A DNA stretch of 64,000 nucleotides. Origin: Megascapheus bottae (lineage: Eukaryota > Chordata > Mammalia > Rodentia > Geomyidae). The notes beneath the pieces were generated by a model that did no database searches, was not told the origin of the DNA, and was given only the letters and a program-made list of their open reading frames with translations. Shown here one piece after another: positions 1 to 11,278 of this stretch. Location: positions 9,454,001 to 9,518,000 of the forward strand of contig JANJXV010000039.1 of the NCBI GenBank assembly GCA_024803745.1, read 5' to 3'. Positions within the stretch are counted from its first letter, which is position 1; each line of letters starts with the position of its first letter. A program made the translations under genes and the position numbers.

Positions 1-311
1 GGTTTCGGGACCAGGCCTAGATGATGGTTTTGTAGATAAGATCTCTCAAAATACAGGAAAGCCTCGTTCTGCATCAGCCCACAGAGCAAGCCTAGCAAGA
101 TGCCCCAGGCCCTTGGCATCACCTGTGTGAATCCTCTGCCAGAGCTTCAGCTCAGCCTGAAAGGGGAAGGAGAGCCCATGGGGGGAGCACCCCCCCATAG
201 GAAATCAAGGACTTTATCTCATCCTTAGAGCTTCTGCGATGATTTAGGAAAATAAAGAAAACAGGAATATTTACTGCCTGGTTTGCTGAGACTCGGTCAA
301 ACTTTAGTCCA
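1..311. other. Unique intergenic sequence
   Basis: No SINE, no convincing exon and no long ORF outside the reverse SINE that starts at about 312. A GATAAG motif lies near 36. Nothing else can be supported. Confidence 0.5.
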
Positions 312-513
312 CTTTTTTTTTTGCCAGTCTTGGGCCTTGAACTCAGAGCCTAGGCACTGTCCTTGGGCTTTCTCAAGGCTAAAGCTCTACCACTTGAGCC
401 ACAGCACCATTTCTGGCTTTTTTCTATGTATGTGGTACCAAGGAATCGAACCCTGGGTCTTTGTGAATGCCAGGCAAGCACTCTACCCACTAGGCCAAAC
501 TCCCAGCCTTTGG
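312..513 (-). mobile_element. ID-type dimeric SINE (IDL-Geo-like)
   Basis: Reverse copy. It has a poly-T head, then the complement of the right tRNA-like half, then the complement of the ID/tRNA-Ala left half ending in the complement of 'tggcctagtggtagag'. The flanks share an imperfect 11-12 bp target-site duplication (TSD) around 'gtccactttt' on both sides, as expected for L1-driven retroposition. Confidence 0.85.
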
Positions 514-659
514 TCCACTTTTCTAAAAGCAGATTTCAAATTGTGATTCCATGATCATGCCAAAATGATTTTCATAAACTCTGTTTGTCAATGTGAAATT
601 TATAAATTAGGATAATAAATAAAGAAAATAGACAGTAAATAAATAAAATAAATAGATAA

Positions 660-886
660 TCTGGGCACCAGTGGCTCATTCCTGTCGTCCTAGCTATTCA
701 GGAGGCTGAGATCTGAGGATCATGGTTCAAAGCCAGCTGGGACAGGAAAGTCTGAGACTCTTACCTCCAAGGAGCCACCAAAAAGCTGAAAATTGAGGTG
801 TGTTCTAAGTCATAGAGCTCCAGCTTTGAGAGGAAAAAAGCTAAGAACAGCACGCAAGCCATGAGTTTAAGCTTCAGTATTGGTAG

Positions 887-928
<42 letters not shown>
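660..928 (+). mobile_element. Composite SINE (B1-like + tRNA-like) with (CA)n tail
   Basis: The left half carries the B1-type phrase 'ggaggctgagatctgagg'. The right half carries tRNA-like A-box and B-box remnants. The tail has become a (CA)n microsatellite at 888-928, which begins where the SINE body ends. Confidence 0.85.
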
Positions 929-932
<4 letters not shown>

Positions 933-1097
933 CAAGACAAGTTGATCCTTTTGAAGAGATTAGTGTGGTTTAATCTCTGCAAGAGTGATTTACTTATCAC
1001 CCTGGGAGGTGATTAGCAAAGTTAGGTGCCTTCCATAATTTAACATGACCTGCACAGAAGTCTTTTACCACTCTACATACACCCTGTGGCATATTAT

Positions 1098-1480
1098 TTC
1101 TTCTTCCTCCTCGTCGTCTTCTTCTTCTTCTTCTTCTTCTTCTTCTTCTTCTTCTTCTTCTTCTTCGTCGTCTTCCTCCTCCTCCTCCTCCTCCTCCTCC
1201 TCCTCCTCCTCCTCCTCTTCTCGTTCTTCTTATTATTAACTATCATTATTGTCAGTCATAGGGCTTGAACTCAGGCCAGGGGTAGGTGCTGTCCCTGAGC
1301 TTTTCTCTTCAAGGCTAGCACTCTACCCACTTTGAGCCACAGCTCCACTTCCGGTTTTAAGGTGATTCATTGGAGATCAGAGTCTCACAACCTCTCCTAC
1401 CTGGGCTGGCTTTGAACCCTGATCCTCATGTCTCTGAGTAGCTAGAATGACAGGCATGAACCAAGGGCCACCTGGCCTCC
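1098..1480 (-). mobile_element. Reverse composite SINE with (TTC/TCC)n tail
   Basis: A (TTC)n/(TCC)n tract at about 1098-1235 sits exactly where the poly-T head of a reverse SINE would be. It is followed by the right half and then the B1-like left half to about 1480. Ser- and Phe-rich reading frames here are translated microsatellite, not genes. Confidence 0.8.
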
Positions 1481-2030
1481 TGTGGCATATTTATAAAGCA
1501 GTCTTCAACCATCCAAGCTGCCAGAACCATTCTCTAAAGAAACCTTTGTTGTTAGGGGTGTTGTTTCCTTTTACTAGATAAAGATTTCGCCCACTCTCAG
1601 CAGTCTCAGGTGTTTCGTGATAACAACAGCAAATACATGAAGACCTACTTATAGAACGAAGGTGCCCCAGTGAGGGGAGACAGAAGCCCCTGCCTGGCTG
1701 AGAAGACAAAGTAGGGTGGAAGTTCAGGCTGGGGATGGTGCACCCCTCAATTAGACTTTGAGCCACGCCCCAGCCTCTACGCTTGCTTTGGGCCTCATTT
1801 ACCACCACAGGCCTCTGGGTTCAAGACTACCTCCCAGGGAGACGTACAGCTTCCTGTGGGGATCTTCAGGGTGCAAGGAACGAAACAATGACTCAAAACA
1901 CATGTGCTGACTGAGAAGCTGAAACCAGCCACATGTGTGAACTCTTCCCGCGCTGTTTTCTGGAAAGCAGTGTGTGTGTTGGGAGGGGGAGGCAGGGAGC
2001 CCAGAAGAGAAGCAAAGATAGGCTGTCTCT
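1481..2030. other. Unique intergenic sequence
   Basis: About 550 bp without recognisable SINE sequence. No credible splice-framed exon was seen. ORFs on either strand lack any recognisable domain. Confidence 0.45.
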
Positions 2031-2033
2031 GCC

Positions 2034-2036
2034 TCC

Positions 2037-2068
<32 letters not shown>

Positions 2069-2215
2069 CATCATCATCATGTCTCTTCTTCCTCCTCCCC
2101 CTCCTCCTCCTCTTCTTCCCCCTTCCTCCAACTCCTCCCTTCCTCTCCTTCTCCCTCCCCTCCTCCTTTCTTCACATCTCCTTCCCCCTTCTCCTCCTCC
2201 TTTCTGGCCTCAGTT
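2034..2215. repeat. (CAT)n followed by CT-rich low complexity
   Basis: A (TCA/CAT)n run to about 2080 continues into pyrimidine-rich sequence on the + strand. Poly-His and poly-Ser ORFs here are repeat artefacts. Confidence 0.9.
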
Positions 2216-2314
2216 TCTTCATCTGTACATTCAGGTTTGATATTTTTCCTCCCCTCAAAGGGTTAATGGGAAATGGGAAAGTAAGAGTGCACGCGGGTGC
2301 CCGCGTGTACGTGT

Positions 2315-2317
<3 letters not shown>

Positions 2318-2350
<33 letters not shown>
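2318..2350. repeat. (AC)n microsatellite
   Basis: Dinucleotide repeat preceded by an alternating purine-pyrimidine stretch (about 2289-2317) with several CpG and GT steps. Confidence 0.9.
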
Positions 2351-2353
<3 letters not shown>

Positions 2354-2577
2354 TGCACATGCCTGGAAAGTGTGAGATATTCAATTCACCGTACCATCCT
2401 TAAAATTGGCCATGGACTTTGTCCTATAGCGTTCTACAAACAGACATTTCATGCCATGATTAAAGACAAATGTGTGTGTCTTTATGCTTTAGAGAATCTT
2501 TGGTTAACTCCAATTCTGCTTCTCAGGAACTTTTCCAGGATATTTTTGATATTAGAACATTAACATGCACTCATAAT

Positions 2578-2579
<2 letters not shown>

Positions 2580-2628
<49 letters not shown>
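2580..2628. repeat. (GT)n microsatellite
   Basis: Pure GT run followed by GA-rich sequence. It lies at the tail side of the reverse composite SINE that begins near 2645. Confidence 0.9.
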
Positions 2629-2632
<4 letters not shown>

Positions 2633-2644
2633 GAGAGTGAGAAA

Positions 2645-3003
2645 GAGAGAGGCATGAGGGCTTGAACTCAGGACCTAGACATTATCCCTTAGCTTTTTAA
2701 ACTTTTTTTGCTCAAGGTTGGTGCTCTACTACTTCAGTCACAGCTCCACTAGCAGATTTTTGCTGTTTAATTAGAGATAGAAGTCTCACAGCCAGGCATC
2801 GGTGGCTGAAACCTTGTAATCTTAGCTATTCAGAAGACTGAGATCTGAAGATCACAGTTCAAGACCAGCTGGAGCAGGAAAGTCCATGAGACTCCTATGA
2901 AAGCTAGAAGTGGACCTGTGACTCAAGTGATAGAACACTAACCTTAAGCAAAAAAAAGAAGCTCAGGATCAATGCCCAGGCCCTGAGTTCAAACCCAGGA
3001 CTG

Positions 3004-3038
<35 letters not shown>

Positions 3039-3146
3039 CAGAATTGTAGGGCTGGACTTGCCTCCGAACTCCATCCTCAGAACTCAGCCTCCTGAGTAGC
3101 TGGAATTACAGGCAGTGTGAGCCAGCACCAAGCATCAAATCCCCCA
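2645..3146 (-). mobile_element. Reverse composite SINE, interrupted
   Basis: The right-half complement lies at about 2645-2793. The element resumes at about 3036-3146 with the complement of the B1-like left half ('cagcctcctgagtagctgg'). It is split by a forward copy of the same family at 2794-3035. Confidence 0.75.
2794..3035 (+). mobile_element. Composite SINE nested in an older copy
   Basis: Complete forward copy with B1-like left half and tRNA-like right half, ending in (CA)n at 3004-3034. Insertion into the reverse copy dates it as the younger of the two. Confidence 0.8.
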
Positions 3147-3445
3147 TTTTAAGAAGAAATTGGTGTCTGTAGGGAGTTTTTTTGTTTTATTTTTGTTTGT
3201 TTGGTAAAACAAATGCCTAAGTGTTTACATTTAAGTTAAACTCCCCAAGCTATATACTTAGCAATGTATATGTATATGTACATACATATATATTTTTAAG
3301 AAACCTATAGATTCCAAAACAAGTCCAAACAAGAGCAATAAGGAAAAAAAACAAAACCTGAAATAGTGTGTTCCCTTGTACCTGGCTTTAGTAACCATCA
3401 CACACCCATGTCCCAAAAAACTCTTAGGGGACCTTCCAGGGGCGC

Positions 3446-3467
3446 TCTCTCTCTCTGTCTCTCTCTG

Positions 3468-3498
<31 letters not shown>

Positions 3499-3527
3499 GT
3501 CTCTCTCTGTCTCTCTCTCTCTCTCTT
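3446..3527. repeat. (TCTG/CT)n simple repeat
   Basis: Pyrimidine repeat directly abutting the tail side of a reverse ID-type SINE. Confidence 0.9.
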
Positions 3528-3715
3528 GTCAGTCCTGGGGCTTGAGATCAGGGCCTGAGCACTGTACTTGAGCTTTCTCAAGGCTAGAGCTCTACCACTT
3601 GAGCTACAGCACCATTTCTAGCTTTTGGTCTATGTATGTGGTACCAAGGACTCGAACCCAGGTCTTTGTGCATGTTAGGCAAGCACTCTACCACTAGGCC
3701 AAACTCCCGGCCCCA
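3528..3715 (-). mobile_element. ID-type dimeric SINE (IDL-Geo-like)
   Basis: Reverse copy whose poly-T head has been replaced by the adjoining CT/TCTG repeat. The ID left half is intact to the terminal 'actcccggcccc'. Confidence 0.85.
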
Positions 3716-3759
3716 GGGTGATACTCTCTTGAGCAAGGCCAATCCACTAGAAAATCCCC

Positions 3760-4018
3760 ACTTGTGCCAGTGACTCACACCTGTCATTCTAGTGACTCAG
3801 TAGGCTGAGATCTGAGGATCACAGTTCAAAGCCAGCCTGGGCAGAAAAGTCCATAAGATCCTTATTGCCCACTCAAAAACCACAAATGGCTCTGTGGCTC
3901 GAGGGGTAGAGTGCTAGCCTTGAAGGAAAAAAAAAAAAAAAGCTCAGCAATAGCACCCAGGCCCTCAGTTCAAGCCCCAGGACCGGCATAGTACAAGAAA
4001 AAAAAAAAAAAAAGAAAA
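3760..4018 (+). mobile_element. Composite SINE (B1-like + tRNA-like)
   Basis: Forward copy with an internal A-rich stretch near 3926-3941 and a terminal A-rich tail at about 3999-4018. Confidence 0.8.
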
Positions 4019-4650
4019 ACTGTTTTTGACACGGAACTCTCCCAGAAAAAAAAAAATTACAAGTTAAATAAATAAATAAAAACAGACACGTTGGACACAG
4101 ATGCCAAATCTGGAAAGAGACCAAGGGTAAAGCCTCCCCCCCCACCCCTCCTAGTCCCCCTTCCCCCCTCCTGCTCCTGCCCCGCTCCCCCAGTGTTGAG
4201 ATCTGAAGCTGTCACTTACAGGGCTCAGCTCTACCCCCCTGGGATCAGGAAGAGAAGGAGAAGGGTTGTTTTTGATTACTGATTTCTATGGTAACGAGAA
4301 GAGCAGGGTTGGGGCATGAAGCAACAACAACACGTAAGCTAGCTTTGAAATATCCAATGCCCAAGTTCAGCTCAATAATCTATGGGGACTATAGAAAGAC
4401 TATATCCTTAGGCTGGGGGGGGGGACGGTTTATGCTAAAAATTCATTTTTAGATTCCCTAGGGATTAAGCCCACATCTGGGTCCTTTTGTTGAGTCTATT
4501 CTTGTCTTGTTTACCCAGGTTATTTTCCCTGCTGGCTCCTTTCTCCTCAATTCTGTAACGAAAACTTCAGCTGACCCTTGAACAGTGCTGGTTTGAATTG
4601 TATGAGTTTTACTTGGACATGGATTTTGGTTTTCTGTTTGTTTGATTTTG
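4019..4650. other. Unique intergenic sequence
   Basis: Contains a C-rich patch at 4134-4195 and AT-rich sequence after 4440. No gene or recognisable family was seen. Confidence 0.45.
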
Positions 4651-4651
4651 T

Positions 4652-4865
4652 TTTTATGCCATTACTGGCACTTCCTTTTACATTGTTTTCCTACTCAAAG
4701 CTGGTGCTCTACCACTTGAGCCATATCTCTACCTCTGGCTTTTTTGCTGCTTAAGTGGAGATTAGAGTCTCAGACTTTCCTTTCTGGGCTGGCTTTGAAC
4801 TGTGAGCCTCGAATTTCAGCTTCTTGACTAGCTAGGATAGCAGATGTGGGTCACCAGATCCCGTG
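4652..4865 (-). mobile_element. Reverse composite SINE, diverged
   Basis: Recognisable by the complement of the right half ('gctctaccacttgagcc') and of the B1-like half ('gctggctttgaac'), with many substitutions. Confidence 0.7.
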
Positions 4866-5179
4866 AACATGGATTTTTTTTTTTATGTGTGTGCGGAGAT
4901 TTTTAACAATTGCAAGACAGTTAACAGTCAAATCATGCAAGCTTGAACTATCTGAAAAAGAAAGAAATAAAAATAGAGAGGCATCAAGAATGCATAAAAT
5001 ATTTGTTGGGAATATTGTGTTTTATCATTGCCTGCCATAAAAATATATAAAGATTATAAAAAAAGTTAAAATTTATCAAAACGTTTGCACACAAACTCTT
5101 ATAGTCCATGGTACAATTTGCTGTTGAGAAAAATGTGCAAACAAACGAAAAGATACAGTATTAAATTGCAACTGCTAAT
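4866..5179. other. AT-rich unique sequence
   Basis: AT-rich stretch with no recognisable repeat family, exon or regulatory cluster. Confidence 0.4.
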
Positions 5180-5437
5180 TTGAGACTGGTGGCTCATGTC
5201 TGTATTTTTGGCTACTCAGGAAGCTGCCATCTGAGGACCAAGGTTCAAAGCCAACCAGGGCAGCTAAGTCCATGAGATTCGTATCTTCAATTAATCACCA
5301 AAAAGCTGGATTCACCAGTGGAAGAGGCTAGGGCACTGGTGAATCCTAGCTACTCAGGAGCCTGAGATCTGAGGATGGTGGTTCAAAACCAGGCCCTGAG
5401 TTCAAGCCCCACAGCTAGCATCAGACAAACAAACAAA
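5180..5437 (+). mobile_element. Two truncated composite SINE pieces in tandem
   Basis: A left-half copy (about 5180-5320) is followed by a second left-half start near 5345 that jumps to the B-box end of the right half. Both are forward and incomplete. Confidence 0.65.
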
Positions 5438-5522
5438 TAAATGTGTGTATATTTACTTTCAGACTCTTCTTCTGTTTCATTGATGTCACTATATTCACTC
5501 TATCACCTTATAATAATTCTTT

Positions 5523-5694
5523 TGTGGGGCTTGAACTCAGGGCCTGAGCACTGTCGTCTTGGACTTTTGTCGAGGCTAGATCTCTACCATGTGAGCCACA
5601 GCACCATTTCCAACTTTTTTCTATATATATGGTACCAAGAAATCAAACCCGGGTCTTGGTGCAACCACTCCACCACTAGGCCAAACTCCCAACC
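5523..5694 (-). mobile_element. ID-type dimeric SINE, partial
   Basis: Reverse copy. The ID part has lost about 18 bp between the B-box and A-box complements. Confidence 0.75.
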
Positions 5695-5787
5695 ATAATA
5701 AATCTTAATAGCTGGTCATATAAATCCTCCACATTCACTCCTCTTCAAGCCTGTCTCTGCTATGTTTTCAATTTTAATTTCATTGTT

Positions 5788-6014
5788 ACAGTTTGTGCTG
5801 GTACTAGGGTTTGAACTCAGGGCCTCCTACACTCACTCAGTTTTCTTGCTGATAGCCGCTATTCTGACTACTTGAGCCACTCCTCCAGGCTAGCTTTTAG
5901 TTATTTTGGAGATGGGGTCTTTTGAACTTTTCTTCCCAAATTGGCTTTGAACCACAACCCTCCAGATTTCAGCCTCAGAACAGCTTCAGGCAAAGCTGCC
6001 AGTACACAGCTATT
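5788..6014 (-). mobile_element. Divergent reverse composite SINE
   Basis: Shares 'gggtttgaactcaggg' and a B1-like end, but the middle differs from the common family in the same way as the copy at 12847-13050. It may be an older subfamily. Confidence 0.55.
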
Positions 6015-6289
6015 ATATGATGCTTTTGCTTCTATTGATAGGACAAGATCAATTTATCATAGGAAATAACACATTAAAATAAATCATTTAGAATTTTAAT
6101 AATGGTTTTAAATATTAAACTCACCCCTACCTACTATAGGGGGAGATAAAGTTATTCTGTTCTCATACAGCACATTGGAAAGGGTTATTCTTTAGCAGTT
6201 CCCGGAAAAATAAATATTTGCTGTCCTTGAATCCTGAATGGAGTCTACCAGAAACCCTAGATAGATCAGCAATTTTCGTTATAGGAAGG

Positions 6290-6340
6290 TGCGCGCGTGC
6301 GTGCGTGCATGTGTGTGTGTGTGTGTGTGCATGTGTGTGT
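6290..6340. repeat. Alternating (GC/GT)n tract
   Basis: Alternating purine-pyrimidine run, mixed GC and GT steps, at the tail end of a reverse composite SINE. Confidence 0.85.
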
Positions 6341-6781
6341 TTGCCAGTCCAGGTGCTTGAACTCAGGGTCTGAGCCCCGTCTTTTAAGCTTTTTCACTCA
6401 AGGTTAAATAGAGTTCTATCACTTGAACCACAGCTCCACTTAATAGCTTTTTATAGTTACCTGGAGATTAGAGTCTCATGGGGTCATTGGGGGGGGGGGG
6501 GGGACCGGAATGTGGCCTAGTGATAGAGTGCTTGCCTAGCATACATAAAGCTCTGGGTTCAATTCCTCAGTACCACATACACAGAAAAAGCTGTGGCTCA
6601 AGTGGTAGAGCACTAGAGCACTTGAGAAAGCCCAAGGCCAGTGCCCAGGCCCTGAGTTCAAGCCCCAGGACTGGCAAAATAAATAGTCTCATGGATTTTC
6701 CTTCATTAGGTTGGCTTTGAACTATAATCCTCAGATCTCAGCCTCCTGAATAGCTATGATGATAGGTGTGAGCCATAGAAG
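6341..6781 (-). mobile_element. Reverse composite SINE split by an ID-type SINE
   Basis: The outer copy lies at 6341-6481 and 6685-6781. The 10-bp sequence 'agtctcatgg' is present at both break points (6472-6481 and 6685-6694) and is the TSD of the inner insertion. Confidence 0.8.
6482..6684 (+). mobile_element. ID-type dimeric SINE, nested
   Basis: Forward copy inside the composite SINE, with a 10-bp TSD. A poly-G run (about 6486-6502) sits at its 5' end. The right half lacks a few bases between the linker and its A box. Confidence 0.85.
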
Positions 6782-6957
6782 GGTTTTGGTCATGGATTCA
6801 GTCAGTTCAATAAGCATAAGATCATTTTGGATATCCACATCCCTTCCTATCCCTTTTAGTGGAGGGGGAAGCAGGAGGAGAACTCCGAATTTCATCTGAA
6901 CTTCGAAATCCTCTAGCATCAAATGTCCTTGTCTATCCTATCTTGTCCTTTCCTTAC

Positions 6958-6959
<2 letters not shown>

Positions 6960-7011
<52 letters not shown>

Positions 7012-7214
7012 GGGGCTTAAACTAGGAGCCTGTGAATTGTCCTTTAACTTTTTCACTCAAGGCTGGCATTCTCCTACTTGAGTCACAACTCCGCTTATGG
7101 CTTTCGTTGATTATGTGGAGATAAGAGTCTCAGAATTTCTGGCTCAGGCTGGCTTTGAACCCGAGTCATTAGATCTCAGCCTCCTACGTAGCTAGGATTA
7201 CAAGCATGAGATCA
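6960..7214 (-). mobile_element. Reverse composite SINE with (TG)n tail
   Basis: A pure (TG)n run at 6960-7006 occupies the tail position. The SINE body follows to about 7214. Confidence 0.8.
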
Positions 7215-7233
7215 CAGGCTTGGGAATTCTACA

Positions 7234-7421
7234 TTTTTTTTTTTTTTGCCAGTCAGGGCTTGGGCACTGTCCTTGGACACTTTTTGATCAAGGCTAGCAG
7301 TCTGCCACCTGAGCCGCAGTGCCATTTCTGGCCTTTTCTGTGTATGTGGTACTGTGGAATCAAACCCAGGGCTTCATGCACACTAGATGAACATTTTACC
7401 ACTAGGCTATGCTCCTGGCCC
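7234..7421 (-). mobile_element. ID-type dimeric SINE
   Basis: Reverse copy with a poly-T head and both halves present. It is more diverged than most ('actaggctatgctcctggccc' end). Confidence 0.8.
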
Positions 7422-7529
7422 TCTACTTTTTTGTTGTTGTTTAAGAGTTATTAAACTATTTCTCATCTTGGGTGTATCCTTTTGTATTCTCTTTGCTATT
7501 GTGTTGAGTACCTCAATTTCTCTACATGA

Positions 7530-7870
7530 GTGCCAACACTTCCTTTAAAAGAGTACAAATTATGGAAACACTCCAGATGCCCTACTGCAGATGAATGGAT
7601 ACAGAAAATGTGGTATATACACACAATGGAATTCTACATAGCCAACAGACAAGATAAAATAATGGCATTCGCAGGGAAGTGGATGAATCTAGAGAGAATC
7701 ATGTTGAGTGAGACAAGTCAAGACCTAAGGATCCTTAATATGTGGCTATTAAATCCAAAGAGTACAAGAGCGAGGACTCAAGAACTGCATACCCAATGCT
7801 ATGGACATGATAATGGAAATAAACATAACTATATAGACATAAAAACCTATGATTCTAAAAAAAAAAGTAC
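7530..7870 (+). mobile_element. LINE-1 3' fragment
   Basis: Contains the L1 3'-region phrase for 'gatgaatggatacagaaaat', then 'ggtatatacacacaatggaa', and ends in an A-rich tail near 7859-7867. The 134-residue ORF across it is a remnant and not a host gene. Confidence 0.7.
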
Positions 7871-7886
7871 AAATGATAATTATTAC

Positions 7887-8102
7887 AGTTGGGTGCTGGT
7901 GGCTCACATCTGTAATCCTAGCTACTTGGTTTGAAACCAGCCTAGGGAAGGAAAGCCAATAAAACTCTTATTGCCAACGAGCCATCGAAAAACTGAAAGT
8001 GAAGCTGTGGTTCAGGTGGTAGAACACCAGCCTTGAGCAAAAAAAGCCAAATGAGAGAGGCACAAAACCCTGAGTTCAAACCTCAGTACTGACATATACA
8101 AA
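7887..8102 (+). mobile_element. Composite SINE with internal deletion
   Basis: Forward copy missing the central part of the B1-like half between 'tagctactt' and 'ggtttgaaaccagcc'. Confidence 0.75.
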
Positions 8103-8306
8103 AACAAATTTCTTGCAATCATTCTAGTAGATGATCTCGGATGGGTCAATGTTTGATATGTTCTGGGGGTATCAATCTATGTAATCTATAATCTATCAAA
8201 ATCTATAATCGGTATACTCTTTAAAATGTAGCATTTAAGTAACAGAACTACTCAAAGTAGCCACAGATAGTGGCAATATAGAGAGCCATCAAAGAGATCT
8301 CAATAT

Positions 8307-8525
8307 GCCAGGGGCCTGTGGCTCACGCTTGTAATTTTAGCTACTTAGGAGGCTGAGATCTGAGGATCGTAGTTCGAAGCCAGCCTAGGCAGGGAAGTCC
8401 CTATAAACTACTCAGTAAAAGCTGGAAGTGGCACTGTGGTTCAAGGGGTAGAGTGCTAGCCTTGAGCACAGACAGGCTCAAGGACAGTGCCCAGGCTCTG
8501 AGTTCAAGCCCTAAGACAGGCAAAA
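8307..8525 (+). mobile_element. Composite SINE
   Basis: Forward copy with both halves and a short A-rich end. No clear TSD. Confidence 0.8.
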
Positions 8526-8815
8526 CAAGAGATCCCTATAGAAGGAGGTCACAAACAAACGAGTGACAGAGGGCTAAAGAGCCAGGGATGGTGTTGACTG
8601 CCCAGATGGAGGAAGTGGAGTGGGTCACACCCAGAAAACTGTGCTGATCTGGAGCTACTTTCTACCGCAGAATGTAAAGGAAAAGCTGACCGAGTATGAA
8701 GAGGAAGCAAAGCTATTTAAAGAATGGAGGAATTGGTGCTGAGCAAAAAAAGAGAGTGCTGAAGGATGGTTCAAGTCATTAATATCCTCTATTTACAAAT
8801 ATGCTGGGAGCAAAA
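8526..8815. other. Unique intergenic sequence
   Basis: About 290 bp of purine-rich sequence without a recognised family. No supported function. Confidence 0.4.
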
Positions 8816-9069
8816 CCAGCCAGGGAATTCTTTTTTTTTTTTTTTTTTTTGCCAGTCCTGGGGCTTAAACTCAAGCCTGGGGTCTATCTCTGAGCCTCTC
8901 TGTGCTCAAGGCTAGCACTCTACCACTTAAGCCACAGAGCCACTTCTAGCTTTTTCTGAATAATTTATTGGAATAAAGAGTCTCACGGCTTTGAACAGCT
9001 AGACTCACATCTCAGCCTTCTGAGTATCTAAGATTGGAGCCACCAGCAGCCAGCCAGCCAGGGAATTCT
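8816..9069 (-). mobile_element. Composite SINE with perfect 16-bp TSD
   Basis: Reverse copy (body about 8832-9053). The sequence 'ccagccagggaattct' occurs at 8816-8831 and again at 9054-9069, an exact target-site duplication. This fixes both boundaries. Confidence 0.9.
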
Positions 9070-9169
9070 ATCTTCAAGAAAGAAAGAGTGCCTTAAGGAG
9101 GGAAAATTAGACGAGCAATATTGCCGAACCTTTTGAAAGGAGCTGATCTGGGTTCAATATTAGATCAAA

Positions 9170-9413
9170 AATATTAACACAGCTGCTCACGCCTGTCATC
9201 CCAACTACTCGGGAGGCTAAGATCTGAGGATCAAGGTTCAAAGCCAGCCTGGACAGAAAAGCCAATGAGACTCTTATCTCCAAGGAACTGTTACCAAAAA
9301 GCCGGAAGTAGAGGTATGACTCAGGTAGTAGAGCACTAACCTTGAACAAAAGAAGCTTAGGGACAGCACACAGGCTCTGAGTTTAAGCCCAGGACCAGCA
9401 CAAAAACAAACAA
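9170..9413 (+). mobile_element. Composite SINE
   Basis: Forward copy with both halves and a tail of the form (CAAAAA)n. Confidence 0.8.
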
Positions 9414-9637
9414 AAAAAATTAACAGAGAGCTATACAAAATGAGGAATTGTTCCACCAGAATCTGAGGAAGTCCTATTTTTGGATTATCTCTCTGCTGAA
9501 AGTAGATGGTCTTGTTGCAGGAAAAGTTCAATCTACATATCAATCAAGTAACAGTCTCTTCTTTGAAACTTTAAAAAAAAAAGTCATTTAAATCAAATGT
9601 TTCCTTATTCCCCATTGATTTTAGAAAACAATCAAAA

Positions 9638-10105
9638 TACCAGGCACTCATGGCTCACGCCTGTCCTGCTATCTATTCGGGAGGCTGAGATCTTTCTCTT
9701 TTTTTTTTTTTTTTTTTTGCCAGCCCTGGGTGTGGGCTCAGGGCCTGAGCACTGTCCTTGGACTTTCTCAAGGCTAGCACTCTACCACTTGAGCCTCAGC
9801 ACCACTTCCGGCTTTTTGCTATGCATATGGTACAAAGGAATCGAACCTGGGTCTTCGTGCATGCTAGGCAAGCACGTTAACCACTAGGCCAAACTCCCAG
9901 CCCAAGGCTGAGATCTGAAGATTAAAGCTTAAAGCCAACCCCAGGGCAGAAAAAATCCATGAGACTCTCTTCTACAGTTAACCAGCAAAAAGCTAGAAGT
10001 GGAGGAATGAATGGCTCAAGTGGTAGAATGCCAGCCTTAAGCAGAAAAAAGCCAAGCATGGACATAAAGTCCGGCGTTGCAGCTCCAGTATTAGAAAAAT
10101 AAAAA
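9638..10105 (+). mobile_element. Composite SINE split by an ID-type SINE
   Basis: The outer forward copy lies at 9638-9693 and 9905-10105. The break falls in the conserved B1-like phrase, and 'aggctgagatct' is duplicated at 9682-9693 and 9905-9916. Confidence 0.85.
9694..9904 (-). mobile_element. ID-type dimeric SINE, nested, 12-bp TSD
   Basis: Reverse copy with a long poly-T head. It is little diverged, consistent with a recent insertion into the older composite SINE. Confidence 0.9.
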
Positions 10106-10590
10106 CAAAAATTCAAACTCATTGTACCTGAAAACAAGCTCATCTTCTGCCTCTCCTACGATGATCTAGTCCCAGCAAGTTCACGCATGCTCAAGTAATG
10201 AATTCATGCATACATGAATATATAAATGTGTGACTATATAACTGTAGCCTCAATAGAGGAGTTTTGTTGCCAGCCCATGGGCTTCTGGGAAGTGACTGGA
10301 TCCCTGACCTAATGGATTCCTCATGCTATTAACATTATGATAGCATAAGGTAATAGCAGAGAAACACTATTAGTATTCTTAGAGGATCCTGGATTAAAGG
10401 GAGCAGGAACTAACGGATGTCTTGATCTAGTCCCTTCCAATCTGTCTGGATCTCTGCTTTCTGTCGACCATGAAGTGAGTATTTCTCTCCCCAACATGCT
10501 CTAGCCTCGATGCTGTGCTGTACCACAGGCCCAGAAACCCAGGACCCGGTGACCAAGGACTGAATTTGCTGAAACCAGAAACTAAAATCT
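10106..10590. other. Unique intergenic sequence
   Basis: No repeat family or exon recognised between the SINEs. Confidence 0.4.
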
Positions 10591-10595
10591 TCCTT

Positions 10596-11140
10596 CCTCC
10601 TCTTATTTATTATTATTATTTTTTATTATTTGTGTTGGTTCTGAGGCTTGAACTCAGGGCCTGGGTGCTATCCCTGAGCTCTACCACTTTGAGCCACAGC
10701 ACCACTTCCAGTTTTCAGGTGGTCATTGGAATAAGAATTTCATGGACTTTCCCGCCTGGGCTGGTTTTGAACTGCGATCCTTAGATCTGAGGGTCCCTTA
10801 GATCCTGAGTAGTTAGGATTTCAGGTGCGAACCACTGGCACCTGGTTTCCATCTTCGACTTCTTTTTTCTTATTCTTTTTTCTTTTTCTTTTTTTTATGG
10901 TACTGGGATTTGAACTCAGGGTCTGGGTGCTGTCCCTGAGATTCTTTTGCTCCAACCTAGTGCTCTACCACTTGTAGTACTGTTCTACTTCTGTTTTGTT
11001 TTGTTTTGTATGTATGTGTGCATGTTTGTTGTTGTTGTTGTTAATTTATTGGAAATAAGAGACTAGGCATTTTCATGCTTGGATTGCTTTAAACCATGAT
11101 CCTTAGATCACAGCTCTTGAGTAGCTAGGACTCTGTGTGA
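10596..11140 (-). mobile_element. Two reverse composite SINEs in tandem
   Basis: The first copy spans about 10596-10848 with a (TTA)n head. The second spans about 10880-11140 with a T-rich head and an internal (GTT)n at 11029-11042. Confidence 0.75.
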
Positions 11141-11157
11141 GCTTTCCTGTTACTTTC

Positions 11158-11278
11158 TTTTTTTTAATTGTTGGGATAATGTATCGAGGGGTTACAGTTA
11201 CATTCTCCAGGTAGTAGGTGCATTATTCTTGAACATTGATACCCCTCTCATGTTTTTGTCTCCATTTCCCTCCCCCCA
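11158..11278 (-). mobile_element. Short L1 3' tail, 5'-truncated
   Basis: The minus strand reads from a G-rich tract through 'aatgcacct' and 'gtaacccc' to a poly-A tail. A 12-bp TSD with one mismatch ('cctgttactttc' / 'cctattactttc') flanks it at 11146-11157 and 11279-11290. Confidence 0.7.

Noticed and set aside
1045..1268. Poly-Ser and poly-Phe ORFs
   Set aside because: Translation of the (TTC/TCC)n tail of a reverse SINE.
7530..7934. 134-residue ORF on the + strand
   Set aside because: L1 3' remnant running into a composite SINE. No conserved L1 ORF2 domain is intact.
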